From the NCBI RefSeq assembly GCF_026914265.1, contig NC_069123.1:52212949-52276948 (forward strand): a DNA stretch of 64,000 nt, written 5' to 3'. Position numbers and translations under genes: made by a program. Origin of the DNA: Mya arenaria (Eukaryota > Mollusca > Bivalvia > Myida > Myidae). Below are positions 1 to 13,107 of this stretch, piece by piece. Position 1 is the stretch's first letter; every line of letters starts with the position of its first letter. The notes beneath the pieces are model-generated. The model did no database searches, was not told the DNA's origin, and was given only the letters and a program-made list of their open reading frames with translations.

Positions 1-1782
1 TTGACCTTTAAAATATAAAAAATGTAAATAAACTTGAATCTGAACAGTAGTGAGTGTATGTATATATTTAAAAGTGATTTGGTTTTAATATTTACTTTCA
101 AAATATCTTATCAACCTATTATTTGATTATTTCTCATATTACAAATTTTGGCGGCCATTTTGAACGCCATCTTGAATTTAGCGAATTCGCAAGAGCCGCC
201 ATGTGGCCAAAGGCACTTTTCATAAACAATAGACATTCTCCTAACACGACATATAAAAATGATTTGTATAACATGCCGGACACTTTTTTCTCAAAAATGA
301 GGACTTGGAACCCACGTCCTCATCTTGAATGGTAAAACAGTAGTATGCAAAGTATAAATTCATCAGAAATGAAAAGTTACCAAAACCATAAGTTTTTCTG
401 AGTCTGTCTGTTCTTATTAAATCGAAATCAACGACAATAAAATGTGTACAAAGACATACATGTATATGTGTTTTAAAGTCAAAAAGGATGTGGATTTTTT
501 TTAACATTTATAATGACAGAACTGATGAGTGAAAATCATCAAGGAGACCCTTTTCTCTATATTGTCGATGATTTTTTCCTTACAACAATACTGGAGAATT
601 CAATCAAGACAAAAGCTTTCAAGACACAATTTAATTAACAAAATACCATGGCAATCTCAATGTTCCATTATTTCTCCCTCTTGTGTCTCGGAACGATAGA
701 AATCGAAATCAAGTTATAAAAGACTTCGGGACATTGACCTCCGGCTGACAATGACGTCAGAGAGAGCGGATATAAGGTCAGGTCCCAATATCACAGAAAT
801 ACTCATTGTCAAGTCAAATCTCAACTTATTTTCCTTCACAAAAGCATGGAATGATTTAAAATGCTGCATATTTTTACTCTTATTAAAAACGTATATGCAT
901 ACAGAATTGTTGATAAAAACCTTTTTGTCAATATTTCCAAGAAAGCTAACCAACCATTGTACTTGTCTAGTGAGTTTTTTAAAATAAAAAGCAATGGATA
1001 GTGCTCAATCACACTTTTGCTGCCGAATATTGTTTCTTTGGGGTCTTGGCCTATGATCTTTATCAACATATATTACGAGAGAAAGTGTAAAAAAAAACAT
1101 GTACGATTTTTTGATGATGTGGTTAAAAGTGCTGAGATTGAACTTGAGTTTTACGTAAGTAATTTGGTGATACTGGGGCCAGTTGTCCCTGCATAGGTAT
1201 CAATGAGAATGTTTTGGCCAACCACAAACGCGGCATTTCTTTGGCGAAATTGGCGAATCACTTCGTGTTAACCACTTAATTTTTGCGATAATTTTTTAGC
1301 TATCGAGTTAATATTGCCGTTATATATGTTATTATTATACTTTTTTGTAAGATAAATATCATAAGACTAAAACAGGCTTGAAAGTGCACAGAACTGCCAC
1401 CTGATACCTTTTTTAGCCGTATGACATTAACAGGTTATCTAGTTATGGTTTGCGAATTCCACTTAATAAGCTTGAACATACTAGCCCGATAAAGGGTTGT
1501 TTATATGTATCATTTCTTATTTCGCAACCTTCTACACATCATTGATTATACCAATTAGATGCATATCATGTTTTGTCAAGAAACTGTTATTAACATGCTT
1601 ACGGCAATAAGCAATTATGTCTGTCGGCCATAATCAGATACAAGACTACATAAAATCAAACGTAAAATTGTTCATCACCATTATCACATATTGTTGAAAG
1701 GAATTGGTCGCCATTTGTGTAGTTACGGTTGTTCTAAGCCGTCGAAACGGTTCCTGGAGAAATACCTATGTAGTTAATTTTA
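1..1782. other. Gene-free AT-rich flank
   Basis: No convincing exon, RNA gene or repeat was recognised here. The open frames are short, overlap on both strands and have the AT-rich composition of the background, so they look like chance frames. It lies upstream of the first four-pass membrane gene and may hold distal regulatory DNA, but nothing in the sequence shows this. Confidence 0.5.
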
Positions 1783-2026
1783 CTAGCGGATCCATCTAAA
1801 ACCGTCCAAGTTTACTTTTAATTTCAATATGGGAGAAAAAAAAACTAATAATATACGCCATTTCGGCCTAAAAATTGTTAACATTTTCTCCAGTATCTCC
1901 AACCCACACCCTCCACCCTACCAACACTTTAAACCAAATGAATTTAAGTTGCGAGAGAGGGGCATAATTCAAAAGCTTACACCAGAGGTGACAACCCCTT
2001 TAACGTCAACTCCTGGATCCGCCCCT
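1783..2026 (+). repeat. Diverged interspersed repeat, copy 1
   Basis: This stretch shares an ordered set of blocks with 11258-11467: a CTAAAA-CGTCCAAGTTTACTTTT block near the start, a CTAAAAATTGT block in the middle, and a CCCCTTTAACGTCAA...CTGGATCC block at the end. The two copies are diverged and differ by indels. No coding capacity or terminal repeat is visible, so the family is not identified. A small non-autonomous element is likely. Confidence 0.6.
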
Positions 2027-2828
2027 GAATTTACACAATCTACTTTGCAAATTAAATGCCTGATTTTCCATCAACGTCTCGTTCCGATCTCCGCTAATCA
2101 GTGATTCTGCTATCGATTTGCAGGTTACAAGTTTCACACTGGAATTATCTCCGACCGTTGTGGTAAGAATACTGTTGTCTATACAAAATAGTTTCATAGT
2201 ATATTTATACAATTTACAAATTCAAAATAGTATAGGAGGAATAACGAATTTTAAATAATAATCTAACATTATTAATGCTAAATAACCATATCGTCGCGAT
2301 ATTAACTTGTATCAGCATGAACATTATTCCGCGCACACCTCATACTTTGATTTAGCCCACCTTTAGGTTTCAAGCGTATATGCAGGTTGATAATAATATT
2401 ATACGATATCTAAAAAACGTAAACGTAAACAGCATGTTACAAGCACACTTATTGACTACCCTCATGCCCCTGCCAATAGCATGGATGTAAACATTTAGAA
2501 AGCATCTGAAAAAACAACCGCCAAATTTCAATGAAGTCATTACTCTGTTCTATTAAGTTGGTTTTTAAACATTTCGCGCATGATTGACGTATACAGTTTT
2601 TTTTATTGTTATCTATTTATTACTTAACAATTAATTAGGCATTTGGTGCAGCACGACTACATGATCAAATGTTTAGTAAGGCAGATTATAAATATCCGCG
2701 TTTTAGCTAGAAGTGTCAGTTTTGCCAGTAACCGTTGATGCTTCGGACAGGTGGCTTGATAATACCCCATTGGCATGTGATTTTTGGCTTGACTAGTTAT
2801 TATACACATGAGTCTATTCTGGTTTCAG
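2027..2828. other. Upstream region of four-pass gene A, with a possible 39-nt exon
   Basis: Mostly AT-rich and featureless. At 2124-2162 there is a 39-nt open stretch preceded by a good 3' splice site (GATTTGCAG) and followed by a good donor (GTAAGA). It could be a 5' exon of the gene beginning near 2829, because that exon is itself preceded by an acceptor-like CTGGTTTCAG. No promoter motif can be assigned with confidence. RNA reads joining 2162 to 2829 would settle it. Confidence 0.3.
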
Positions 2829-2843
2829 GATGGTAGCAATATC

Positions 2844-3394
2844 ATGACGATGACCACAGTGCTAAAAGTGGCGACAGGGGCGGGACTATGTGCCGCCTCC
2901 ATCCTGCAACTCGCCGCTCTCGCCGTCCGCGGCTGGCTCTCTTTCCGCTTTCGGTCCACCTGTGCGACTCTCGAACAGGACTACGGCCTCTGGTCCGTTT
3001 ACCAGTGCACAAACTTTACAGCCGCTCCCGGAAGTAATTTGACCATGGAATGTAACACGGCAACATACAGGGAACTAGTGACTGAAAATAAACCAGAAAA
3101 CACTACAAACGGTGATATTTTTCGTTGGAGTATTGAGATTGGAGATCGACTGCCAGACCACAATTTTCACTTTTCAAAGGTTGAGCTAGGTAAGCCTGTC
3201 TAGGGAATATCTTTCATGTCTATGTTATGCTTCTGTATGAGAGTTAATTTACATTAGAAATGACGACAGGATTCAATTAGTGAATTTTTTTGAACTGACA
3301 CACGCATACTTTGTCTCAAGACAACAATTGAGCTGAACGAAAAGGTTATGATGAAATATATTATCATCTGACAAATAAAACATTAAAATACTTC

Positions 3395-3440
<46 letters not shown>

Positions 3441-6361
3441 GTAATAATAATAATGATAACAATAATAATGATAATAATAATAATAATAATTATAACAAAA
3501 ATAAAGATATCCTTTAAAATAACATAGAACATTATTACTGTGTTCATAAGAAAACATGATACATTTTCAATGCGGCTTTCTGAAAAAGAACACTTAAAAA
3601 CACTGTTTAACAAATTATGTAAAATTTAAATGATCCACTAGTGTGATTTGAACATTTTTTTGTCTAAAGCATGATGAAGATTTGTTTAAATTTTAAACAG
3701 ATCTTCACAATGCTTTAGACAAAGAAAATGAACCCGGCAATCATGGCGTATCAAACCATATCTCAAGATAATGAATAGCGAAAATATTGAAAACTAATGG
3801 TAATAATCATATTTCATGCACTCATCGACAGACTCCCAATTATTTATGTGTAATTCTGTGCATTTGGTTTTAATACTTTCGCAGGTACGAATAGGAACTC
3901 ATTACGATCCAAATTCATTTTTTTGGGTAACATACCTTCATATTCAAGTCTGAAATCAATCTTTGAAATAGTTTATACGAGGCAATTTATTGTTTATTAT
4001 TAACAAGCTGAACTGCGTGTACGAAAGATAGCAATATAATTGACATCATGGACACTCAAAAGTAAATATTTCACTTGTGGCTACGCCAATATATTACGAT
4101 CTTACACTGAAACAAACAATTATCCACTATATATTTAATCTCATCTGTGTGCGATAACAACTTATTTGTTTGTTTGTTTCTTACAGAAAAAGTCAAGTTG
4201 AGAATGCCACTTGATATTACTATCGGTATAAATGCCAACAGTTTTTAAGCAATAACAATTTCTAAAGACGTTCCATTTATTATTAAGAGAAGGTTGGATG
4301 CTAGTTTTGTTTCATTTACTGTTCCGATAACCATTCTTTTTTATTTATAGATAGATTTAATCGTGTATATTTATGTCATAGTAACAAGCCAAATATCACA
4401 TGTAGTTATATCACAGACTGTTTAACAAAAAAATATGGATGATATCAATACTAAATCTCAACATCAAACAATAGTTTTGCCACATACGTTACTGAAAAAC
4501 TCAAAACTGTGAGACATATAATTATATAACACAGGAAAACCCATTAAAGGTTTTCAACTTATTACTGTTTTGCATTACACAAGTATTTTGATCCATTAAC
4601 CATGCAGTATGATGAAGTAGGCTGGATCGACATTATAAGTATATCAAGCAATGTCATTAATAAAAAAACAATAATAAACGTCCTGATATTGACCCTTGAC
4701 GTACACCCGTAGGAGTGTAAAATCCAGATTGCATAATACCTACTTTGACTGACTGTTGCACGTTTGCTATGTAAATCGACATCAAGTATCTAACATGTTG
4801 TATGAAAAAGAAACAATTTTAGTTTAGGCAAAAGTATTTCATTATCCACTTAATCGAATGCTATTCTGATGTCAAGGAAAGTAGTTCCAATACGCTTGCC
4901 GCCGTGTACATCTTAAATCCATGCATCTATCAAACTTGTCAGATCGGTGTAACAGGAATAACTTTCCTTGATATTGAAGGTAATATTCAAATATGTAGGA
5001 ATTTGTTTGGGTCCTCTTTGGAACCCGTTTAAAGTTATTTTTAACTCAACATTGTTTATTGCATTAAAAATATTGTATGCATGTTCATAGTAAATACAAC
5101 ATATGCCAAGACTTAAATTAAAGAACAAATTGTTTTAGCAGAAGAGCAAAACAATATTACGGATAAAAATAGATAAATAATGGTAATACTTGTCCATGTT
5201 GCATTTAGTTTATCAGGAAATATTTTCTTACAGACAATTATGTTTACGATACAGGGCGTTGTTTTGTTTCTTTAAATTGACCATGTTCACCATTTCTATG
5301 GCATCTGTCTCTTTCGTAAAAAGGTTACTTCTTTCTTCCGTAAACCATTTCGACTGGCAACCACGTTGTACTTTATCTAGGACATTGCTCATGATTCAGT
5401 AAAACACATCTAAAATATTGAGTTCAGGTTCTAAATGTACACGTCAAAACATATTTTTTACGTACGTATATGTCGTTGTTATCAGGTAAATAAAACTAAC
5501 GATGGTTTTCTTCCAGACATTTATAACCTTCTTGATTCAAGGCTTCATTCATTCATTAACAATGTACTGGTAAATCCATCCTCATTACCGAGTAGGATGA
5601 TGTAGAAGAAAATTGTCAAACGTTTACTGTATTCCCACGAATCTGGATGGTGGAAAACAACAGTAATGACAGACTCATATTTCGCCATCTTCAGAGTGCT
5701 ACAACCAACAATTTGTCGAATCACTATCTCTAAAATAAAAACAAATCCCAAAATTATTGTTTATATACGCCGATTTTATCTCACTCACTGCAGGTTTCTC
5801 GTATCTGGAAGTAATCGCGTTCCAACTGGAAGCGTTAGTGGCGGTACTGGCGTCCTTCGGTGCACTCTGTGTTGTCCTGTTTGTTGTACTCGACCGCGAC
5901 CGTCGGGTCAAACAGACACGCATTCACACAGTCTTCCTTCTTGTCGTCGCACAGGCATTCTGTGTCATTTCCGGTTGGTATATCTACCTCATTTTATAGT
6001 AAATACTACACAAAATTGAGTTTCTTAAAAATAATTTTATTTAACATGTCTACTTTATAAATGTTGTTATAATAATTACAAAATGTATGGTGTTGTAGGT
6101 GCCCTGATTTTGGTGCCGGTGTACAGGTTTGGACAACTATCAGCCCGCTTGTCGCCCTCCCCGTTAATTCACACGGACACACCAGTGGGCGTGGTTATCG
6201 CCAGCATATCGTGCGCCTTACTGATCCTCTGCGCCGCGCTTCTGTTCTGCATTGCATGTACACTCTACTCGTGTCGGTCAAAGCCCGACCTGCCGGAGGA
6301 CGACTACACAGACATGTGCGCGTCTTCTAGTACCGACCAACTCACCAACACGAACATATAG
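2844..6361 (+). CDS. PMP22/claudin-like four-pass membrane protein, gene A
   Basis: Three coding exons: 2844-3189, 5794-5973 and 6099-6361, joined by two phase-1 introns with GT/AG ends, give 262 residues. Membrane segments fall at about residues 9-28, 124-146, 157-183 and 205-230. The first extracellular loop carries the family signature: Trp31, Gly-Leu-Trp at 48-50, Cys55 and Cys70. It also has two N-glycosylation sequons (Asn57, Asn65). The cytosolic tail is acidic and rich in Ser and Thr; its last residues (Thr-Asn-Ile) fit a class I PDZ ligand, as seen in many claudins, although that is inference. Claudin-type proteins seal or organise cell contacts; the true role here is unknown because invertebrate members are very divergent. 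The start at 2844 is chosen because an acceptor-like CTGGTTTCAG ends at 2828, so an ATG at 2808 would lie in an intron. AATAAA at 6666 suits a 3' end. Two paralogues follow in the same orientation. Confidence 0.82.
3395..3495. repeat. (AAT)n microsatellite
   Basis: About 100 bp of AAT repeats, interrupted by single changes, lie in intron 1 of gene A. Open frames across it translate as runs of isoleucine and are not genes. Confidence 0.95.
3657..3724. repeat. Short fold-back hairpin
   Basis: TTGTCTAAAGCATGATGAAG and its near-perfect inverted copy (CTTCACAATGCTTTAGACAA) face each other across an AT-rich centre. The whole is a roughly 66-base hairpin inside intron 1 of gene A. It may be the remnant of a small inverted-repeat element; no target duplication was identified. 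Confidence 0.7.
4067..4120 (-). repeat. Partial copy of palindromic element (family of 22485-22632)
   Basis: Read on the minus strand this begins TTGTTTCAGTGTAAGATCGT and continues into GGCGTAGCCACAAGTGAAAT. The same order of blocks occurs at 22485-22632. Only one arm is present here. It lies in intron 1 of gene A. Confidence 0.6.
4670..5050 (-). mobile_element. Degenerate LINE reverse-transcriptase fragment
   Basis: On the minus strand, short runs read like non-LTR retrotransposon reverse transcriptase: a TFLDIRIAFD-like block followed by VDNEILLPKL (around 4800-4885), and a VRQGSIS block (around 4683-4705) in a neighbouring frame. The order and spacing match the catalytic palm region and the conserved GxxQGSxLSP-type motif. 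Stops and at least one frame change show that it is dead. It is a 5'- and 3'-truncated scrap in intron 1 of gene A. The clade cannot be assigned from so little sequence. Confidence 0.5.
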
Positions 6362-6901
6362 TGATTTGACCATTTAAAAGCCCTCAACAGCAAGGCCGGA
6401 AAAGAATCATGACCAACAGCATACCATGCGGCGTGTGGACCAACCCAAAACCACAATTATACCTGTGTAGAACTTCAAAAATTACGTGACGCGGCAAAAT
6501 AGTGCACATATACAAATACAAATGTAGATGGTCGGTCAGGTTGGAGAGATATAAGTGTATAATTTGCTCACTGTATGACCATCATATGTCTTATCAAATT
6601 GGCTGCAACCTGGTGTCATATTGGTAACACGTGTCTCGTACCTTTATACACTGTCTTTGTCCGTCAATAAATGTAAAATTCTAAAAGAACATCGCATAAA
6701 ACGTTGTCAGCCAATGAAAGTTAATATACAATAATATAGCGAAAATATAAAAACGTCATAATTAAAAAAAAACTCGTAAAATATATAGATAAGCTGTTGG
6801 CCACGTACATATACAATAGCCAGAAACGTCAACTCGTACAAAAACCCTTCCTACAATATGCTAGACATTAAACATACTTAAGCTGTCAACCACTCAGCGT
6901 A
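6362..6901 (+). other. 3' UTR of gene A and short spacer
   Basis: The stretch after the stop codon probably contains the 3' untranslated region, with an AATAAA at 6666-6671 about 305 bases after the stop. The remaining 200 bases up to the start of the 33 bp array show nothing recognisable. Confidence 0.5.
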
Positions 6902-9900
6902 ATACAAAAGGCTGCTCACCAATATAAGTTAATTATACAAAAGCCTGCCCATCAATATAAGTTAATTATACAAAAGGCTGCACACCAATATAAGTTAATT
7001 ATACAAAAGGCTGCACACCAATATAAGTCAATTATACAAAAGACTGCCCATCAATATAAGTTAATTATACAAAATATTGCCCACCAATATAAGTTAATTA
7101 TACAAAAGGCTGCCCATCAATATAAAGTAATTATACAAAAGGCTGCCCATCAATATAAGTTAATTATACAAAAGGCTGCTCACCAATATAAGTTAATTAT
7201 ACAAAAGGCTGCACACCAATATAAGTTAATCATACAAAAGGCTGCACACCAATATAAGTTAATTATACAAAAGATTGCCCACCAATATAAGTTAATTATA
7301 CTAAAGGCTGCACACCAATATAAGTTAATTATACAAAAGATTGCCCACCAATATAAGTTAATTATACTAAAGGCTGCACACCAATATAAGTTAATTATAC
7401 AAAAGGCTGCACACCAATATAAGTTAATTATACAAAAGGCTGCACACCAATATAAGTTAATTATACAAAAGCCTGCCCATCAATATAAGTCAATTATACA
7501 AAAGACTGCACACCAATAAAAGTTAATTATACAAAAGGCTGCACACCAAAATAAGTTAATTAAACAAAAGGCCGCCCATCAATATAAGTTAATTATACAA
7601 AAGGCTGCCCACCAATATAAGTTAATTATACAAAAGGCTGCACACCAATATAAGTTAATTATACAAAAGGCTGCACACCAATATAAGTTAATTATACAAA
7701 AGGCTGCCCATCAATATAAGTCAATTATACAAAAGCCTGCACACCAATATAAGTTGATTATACAAAAAGCTGCCCATCAATATAAGTCAATTATACAAAA
7801 GCCTGCACACCAATATAAGTAAATTATACAAAAGGCTGCACACCAATATAAGTTAATCAAACAAAAGGCTGCCCATCAATATAAGTTAATTATACAAAAG
7901 GCTGCCCACCAATATAAGTTAATTATACAAAAGGCTGCTCACCAATATAAGTTAATTGTACAAAAGGCTGCACACCAATATAAGTTAATTATACAAAAGC
8001 CTGCCCATCAATATAAGTTAATTATACAAAAGGCTGCACACCAATATAAGTTAATTATACAAAAGACTACCCATCAATATAATTTAATTATACAAAAGGC
8101 TACCCATCAAAATAAGTTAATTATACAAAAGATTGCACACCAATATAAGTTAATTATACAAAAGGCTGCACACCAATATAAGTTAATTATACAAAGGACT
8201 GCACACCAATATAAGTTAATTATACAAAAAGATTGCACACCGATATAAGTTAATTATACAAAAGATTGCCCACCAATATAAGTTAATTATACAAAAGACT
8301 GCACACCAATATAAGTTAATTATACAAAAGATTGCCCACCAATATAAGTTAATTATACAAAAGACTGCACACCAATATTAGTTAATTATACAAAAAACTG
8401 CACACCAATATAAGTTAATTTTACCAAAGATTGCACACCAATATAAGTTAATTATACAAAAGGCTGCCCACCAATATAAGTTAATTATACAAAAGGCTGC
8501 TCACCAATATAAGTTAATTGTACAAAAGCCTGCACACCAATATAAGTTAATTATACAAAAGCCTGCCCATCAATATAAGTTAATTATACAAAAGGCTGCA
8601 CACCAATATAAGTTAATTATACAAAAGGCTGCACACCAATATAAGTTAATTATACAAAAGACTACCCATCAATATAATTTAATTATACAAAAGGCTACCC
8701 ATCAAAATAAGTTAATTATACAAAAGATTGCACACCAATATAAGTTAATTATACAAAAGACTGCACACCAATATAAGTTAATTATACAAAAGACTGCACA
8801 CCAATATAAGTTAATTATACAAAAAGATTGCACACCGATATAAGTTAATTATACAAAAGATTGCCCACCAATATAAGTTAATTATACAAAAGACTGCACA
8901 CCAATATAAGTTAATTATACAAAAGACTGCACACCAATATAAGTTAATTATACAAAAAGATTGCACACCGATATAAGTTAATTATACAAAAGATTGTCCA
9001 CCAATATAAGTTAATTATACAAAAGACTGCACACCAATATAAGTTAATTATACAAAAGACTGCACACCAATATAATTTAATTATACAAAAGATTGCCCAC
9101 TAATATAAGTTAATTATACAAAAGATTGTCCACCAATAAAAAGTAATTATACAAAAGACTGCACACCAATATAAGTTAATTATACAAAAGACTGCACACC
9201 AATATAAGTTAAATATACAAAATACTGCACACCAATATAAGTTTATTATACAAAAGACTGCACACCAATATAAGTTAATTATACAAAAGACTGCACACCA
9301 ATATAATTTAATTATACAAAAGATTGCCCACTAATATAAGTCAATTATACAAAAGACTGCACACCAATATAAGTTAATTATACAAAAGACTGCACACCAA
9401 TATAAGTTAATTATACAAAAGACTGCACACCAATATAAGTTAATTTTACCAAAGATTGCACACCAATATAAGTTAATTATACAAAAGACTGCACACCAAT
9501 ATTAGTTAATTATACAAAAGACTGCACACCAATATAAGTTAATTTTACCAAAGATTGCACACCAATATAAGTTAATTATACAAAAGATTGCCCACCAATA
9601 TAAGTTAATTATACCAAAGATTGCACACCAATATAAGTTAATTATACCAAAGATTGCACACCAATATAAGTTAATTATACAAAAGATTGCCCACCAATAT
9701 AAGTTAATTATACAAAAGACTGCACACCAATATAAGTTAATTATACCAAAGATTGCCCACCAATATAAGTTAATTATACAAATGATTGCCCACCAATATA
9801 AGTTAATTATACAAAAGACTGCACACCAATATAAGTTAATTATACAAAAGACTGCACACCAATATAAGTTAATTATACAAAAGACTACCCAAAAGACTGC

Positions 9901-10405
9901 ACACCAATATAAGTTAATTATACAAAAGACTGCACACCAATATAAGTTAATTATACAAAAGACTGCACACCAATATAAGTTAATTATACAAAAGATTGTC
10001 CACCAATATAAAGTAATTATACAAAAGACTGCACACCAATATAAGTTAATTATACAAAAGACTGCACACCAATATAAGTTAATTATACAAAATACTGCAC
10101 ACCAATATAAGTTTATTATACAAAAGACTGCCCATCAATATAAGTTAATTATACAAAAGTCTGCTCACCAATATAAGTTAATTATACAAAAGACTGCACA
10201 CCAATATAAGTTAATTATACAAAAGACTGCACACCAATATAAGTTAATTATACAAAAGACTGCAAACCAATATTAGTTAATTATACAAAAGACCGCACAC
10301 CAATATAAGTTAATTATACAAAAGACTGCACACCAATATAAGTTAATTATACAAAAGACTGCACACCAATATAAGTTAATTATACAAAAGGCTGATCACC
10401 AATTA
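6902..10405. repeat. 33 bp tandem array, about 106 copies
   Basis: The unit is 33 bp and contains ATAAGTTAATTATACAAAAG followed by GCTGCACACCAAT with variants (GGCTGC, GACTGC, GATTGC; CACACC, CCCACC, CCCATC). Because 33 is divisible by three, an open frame persists for long stretches and translates to an 11-residue repeat, for example across 9782-10276, but it has no gene features. Variant units recur in blocks: a run containing AAAAGATTGCACACCGATAT occurs near 8227, 8823 and 8956, which indicates segmental duplication within the array. It lies between genes A and B. Confidence 0.97.
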
Positions 10406-11257
10406 AAGCTTAACGTTTAAGGCTTGGAACCAATACAATAACAAATAAATAACAGCGTTACATCTATATATATTAACCTGTTACGAAAATAGTACAAGTC
10501 CCGGACACAGACTTTATAAAACTACGACTACTCAATGTCAATTTCGATGACAATTACGGTAGAGTTATCCCAATGCTACCGTTATAGAGCCTAAATATTT
10601 GTTGCACTCGTTAGTTATTCGTTGGCATTCGTACTCTCGTCGTAGAATAACATGGGATTTTGTCGTGGCCTATGCCCAACTTACTCAATCAGAACACATA
10701 GGTCATTATACAACAAAAATGACATCGGAAATAATACGGATTATTAGCTAAGAGTCCATCATGGCCGACTTAGAAAATGTTCAAACAACAAAGCTATATG
10801 TAAGATCACCTACAGTATGATGGACTAACTAGTCCAACTTATTTGTTTGTAAGTGTTATTTTTTAAACTTGAAATGTTTTATTGAAATATATTAAAATTG
10901 TATAAAAATGGCCCTAATGAGTAACTAAATGGAAATGACATTTCATTTCAGTGGGTGGGGCTAGTCTGCCTGCCATTTGACAGATGGTAAACATACATTT
11001 CTAGAGTGTTCGGTGGCAGAAAATAAGAACACAAATGCTTTATTTAATTTCTTTTTAAATGCAAACAAGTCTGAATCTGACTGTACCTTGATTAATAATA
11101 TAATAGGCTTTCTTTTTAATTATTTTTTATCTCAGTTTATTTATAATGAATTTCATTATTTATTTCTGTTCATATTAGATGTCTTAAACAGAGACATTTG
11201 GTTTTTATGTCCGTGCTTAAACATGCTTCTACTCTGTGAGTAACATATTTAGTTCAA
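10406..11257. other. Spacer with no recognised feature
   Basis: AT-rich sequence after the 33 bp array. The frame at 10977-11243 has ordinary background composition, no splice context and no recognisable domain, so it is not called. Confidence 0.45.
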
Positions 11258-11467
11258 CCGCGCTGCCCCCTCTAAAATCGTCCAAGTTTACTTTTTATTT
11301 CAAAATGGTAATAGAATACGCTAAAAATTGTGAAAATTTCTTAAGATCGTTATCACAAGCCCATGCAAATATTGTATCCCTTATACTTTCGGTTCTGAGT
11401 TAGGGGTATGTCAAAAATGTTGCGCCGAAAAGTAACGCCCCCTCTTGCGTCAATTGCTGGATCCCTG
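11258..11467 (+). repeat. Diverged interspersed repeat, copy 2
   Basis: Same blocks and order as 1783-2026: TCTAAAATCGTCCAAGTTTA near the start, GCTAAAAATTGTGAAAAT in the middle, and CCCCCTCTTGCGTCAATTGC then TGGATCC at the end. No terminal repeats or coding capacity are visible. Confidence 0.6.
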
Positions 11468-12185
11468 ATCAATGTTGTAGTGCGCATCCGTTACATTCAG
11501 CTGTGATGTTGGCTCAATTGTTTGCTGGTTTACTGACATAGCCCTCTAACCATGCAATAGAGTCTCATGCTAGTGTCTCGGTGGTAATGAGTTTGAACAT
11601 GTCACCAAACACACATTTCTACTAAAGGTTAAATAATATTTTATCAGCTGGGGTAGTTCAGGGAAATAGAAAAATGCTGACAAGTTGATGTGCACATGAA
11701 TGGCAGACATTACGATTGGTTCTTATTGTAATTTTCCGAGAGCAGTATGGTACCAAAAGGTTTCAAGCTATGAATTCCTTGCCTTTTCTTACGATAAATC
11801 GGCAGAGGAGATATATGATTTCCAAAATGCGTATACTAATGCAACATGTTCTTGTTTAAGCCAAAACATTTCTTCATGAATATTCCGGCATGTTTTGTAC
11901 AATTATTCATCAACAAAATGAGTGTATAGCATCAATTTTGCAGTAAATTTCAACATAATAAGGTGCATCATCGGTTATAAAAGGTTTAAGACTCTTAATA
12001 TTGTAAAAGTCTTATTTGATGAATTATATCAAGTTTTTCCACAGGGACAAAAAATTGTTTGGTTAAGGTTACATCCTTTTCAAAAACAGTTAGGGGAGGT
12101 AGGCTTTTTATAAGGCTTAATTTAATATAATAACGTAATTGTCATATTTTTAGAATGGTGTTAAAGTAATATTCTGAATAAAGCT
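11468..12185. other. Spacer with no recognised feature
   Basis: No exon, RNA gene or repeat was recognised. The frame at 11922-12113 lacks any domain or splice context. Confidence 0.4.
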
Positions 12186-12513
12186 TTAAAGCTGCACTCT
12201 CAAAGATTTACAATTTCAACAACTTTTATATTTTTTGTCTGCAAACGAGCCAATTTTTGCGAAAATCCATGGAAACCATTTATATAAGACTGCTGCCAAA
12301 AAATAAGAATTTCAAAGCAGATTTTTGTATTTAAGTTCATAAATTTATGTTTAATGCATTTTTCTTAAACCGTTAGTAACGGAAATATGCAAATAAGTGA
12401 TCTGATATTTTGTCAACAGACTTATATCACTAGTTAGCAGATATTTACGCAAAAATTTGCTCTTTTCAAGACGAAAAATTGAAAAGTTGTAAAAAATGAG
12501 AGTGCAGCTTAAA
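12186..12513. mobile_element. Palindromic MITE with AGCTGCACTCTCA ends, copy 1
   Basis: The left end reads TTTAAAGCTGCACTCTCA and the right end GAGAGTGCAGCTTAAA, so the termini are inverted copies. The interior is itself a long imperfect palindrome. Copies occur at 12829-13107 and 60954-61285. The TTAA at the boundaries of the third copy suggests TTAA target sites as used by piggyBac-type elements. That superfamily assignment is inference, because no transposase is present. Confidence 0.75.
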
Positions 12514-12548
12514 GGTTTTAAACTACATATTAAAATACACACTTAATG

Positions 12549-12549
<1 letters not shown>

Positions 12550-12632
<83 letters not shown>
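12550..12632. repeat. (TA)n microsatellite
   Basis: About 82 bases of uninterrupted TA dinucleotides. The sequence immediately after it (GGTAGGGTCGGCACG...GATCGGGTAGGG) looks like the edge of an interspersed repeat, but no second copy occurs in this window. Confidence 0.97.
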
Positions 12633-12828
12633 TATAAAACGGTAGGGTCGGCACGTATTTCGTAAGTAGGATCGGGTAGGGTAACTCGAACCAATGTATT
12701 TTTAGGCCTCGTGCAAATTGAAAAAAAGGTCATTCAGAATTATTAAACCAAACATTAAAGCTTCACATCCACCGATGACATTTCTAAAACCACTTTCAAA
12801 TGAAACAAATGAATAAGGGAGGCAAGTC

Positions 12829-13107
12829 TTTAAAGCTGCATTCTCATGGATTGACAGTTTCGACATTATTTTAAAAGTCTCAAAATCGGCTGATTCAGTC
12901 ATATAGATAACTCATAATAAAACAGATTTCAAATGTTCGAAAACCTGTAATGGTAATTTTCTTAAAGCTCAAGTATCGCTTACAGAAATAAAACATTGAT
13001 TTCGAACTTTAATATGAAAAATGTGATCTTCTGTCAGCAGTCTTATATCACTGGTTTCCAGACATTTCTACAATAATTAGATCATTCAATCTATGAGAGT
13101 GCAGCTT
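12829..13107. mobile_element. Palindromic MITE with AGCTGCACTCTCA ends, copy 2
   Basis: Begins TTAAAGCTGCATTCTCATGG and ends CTATGAGAGTGCAGCTTGAA. The ends are inverted copies with a few changes, and the interior is related to 12186-12513 and 60954-61285. It lies only about 315 bases from copy 1 in this gene-free stretch. It is more worn than the other two copies. Confidence 0.7.

Noticed and set aside
3383-3613. Minus-strand poly-isoleucine frame
   Set aside because: It is the (AAT)n microsatellite translated.
9782-10276. 164-codon open frame with 11-residue repeats
   Set aside because: It is the 33 bp array read in one frame. The unit length is a multiple of three, and no start context, splice site or other gene feature is present.
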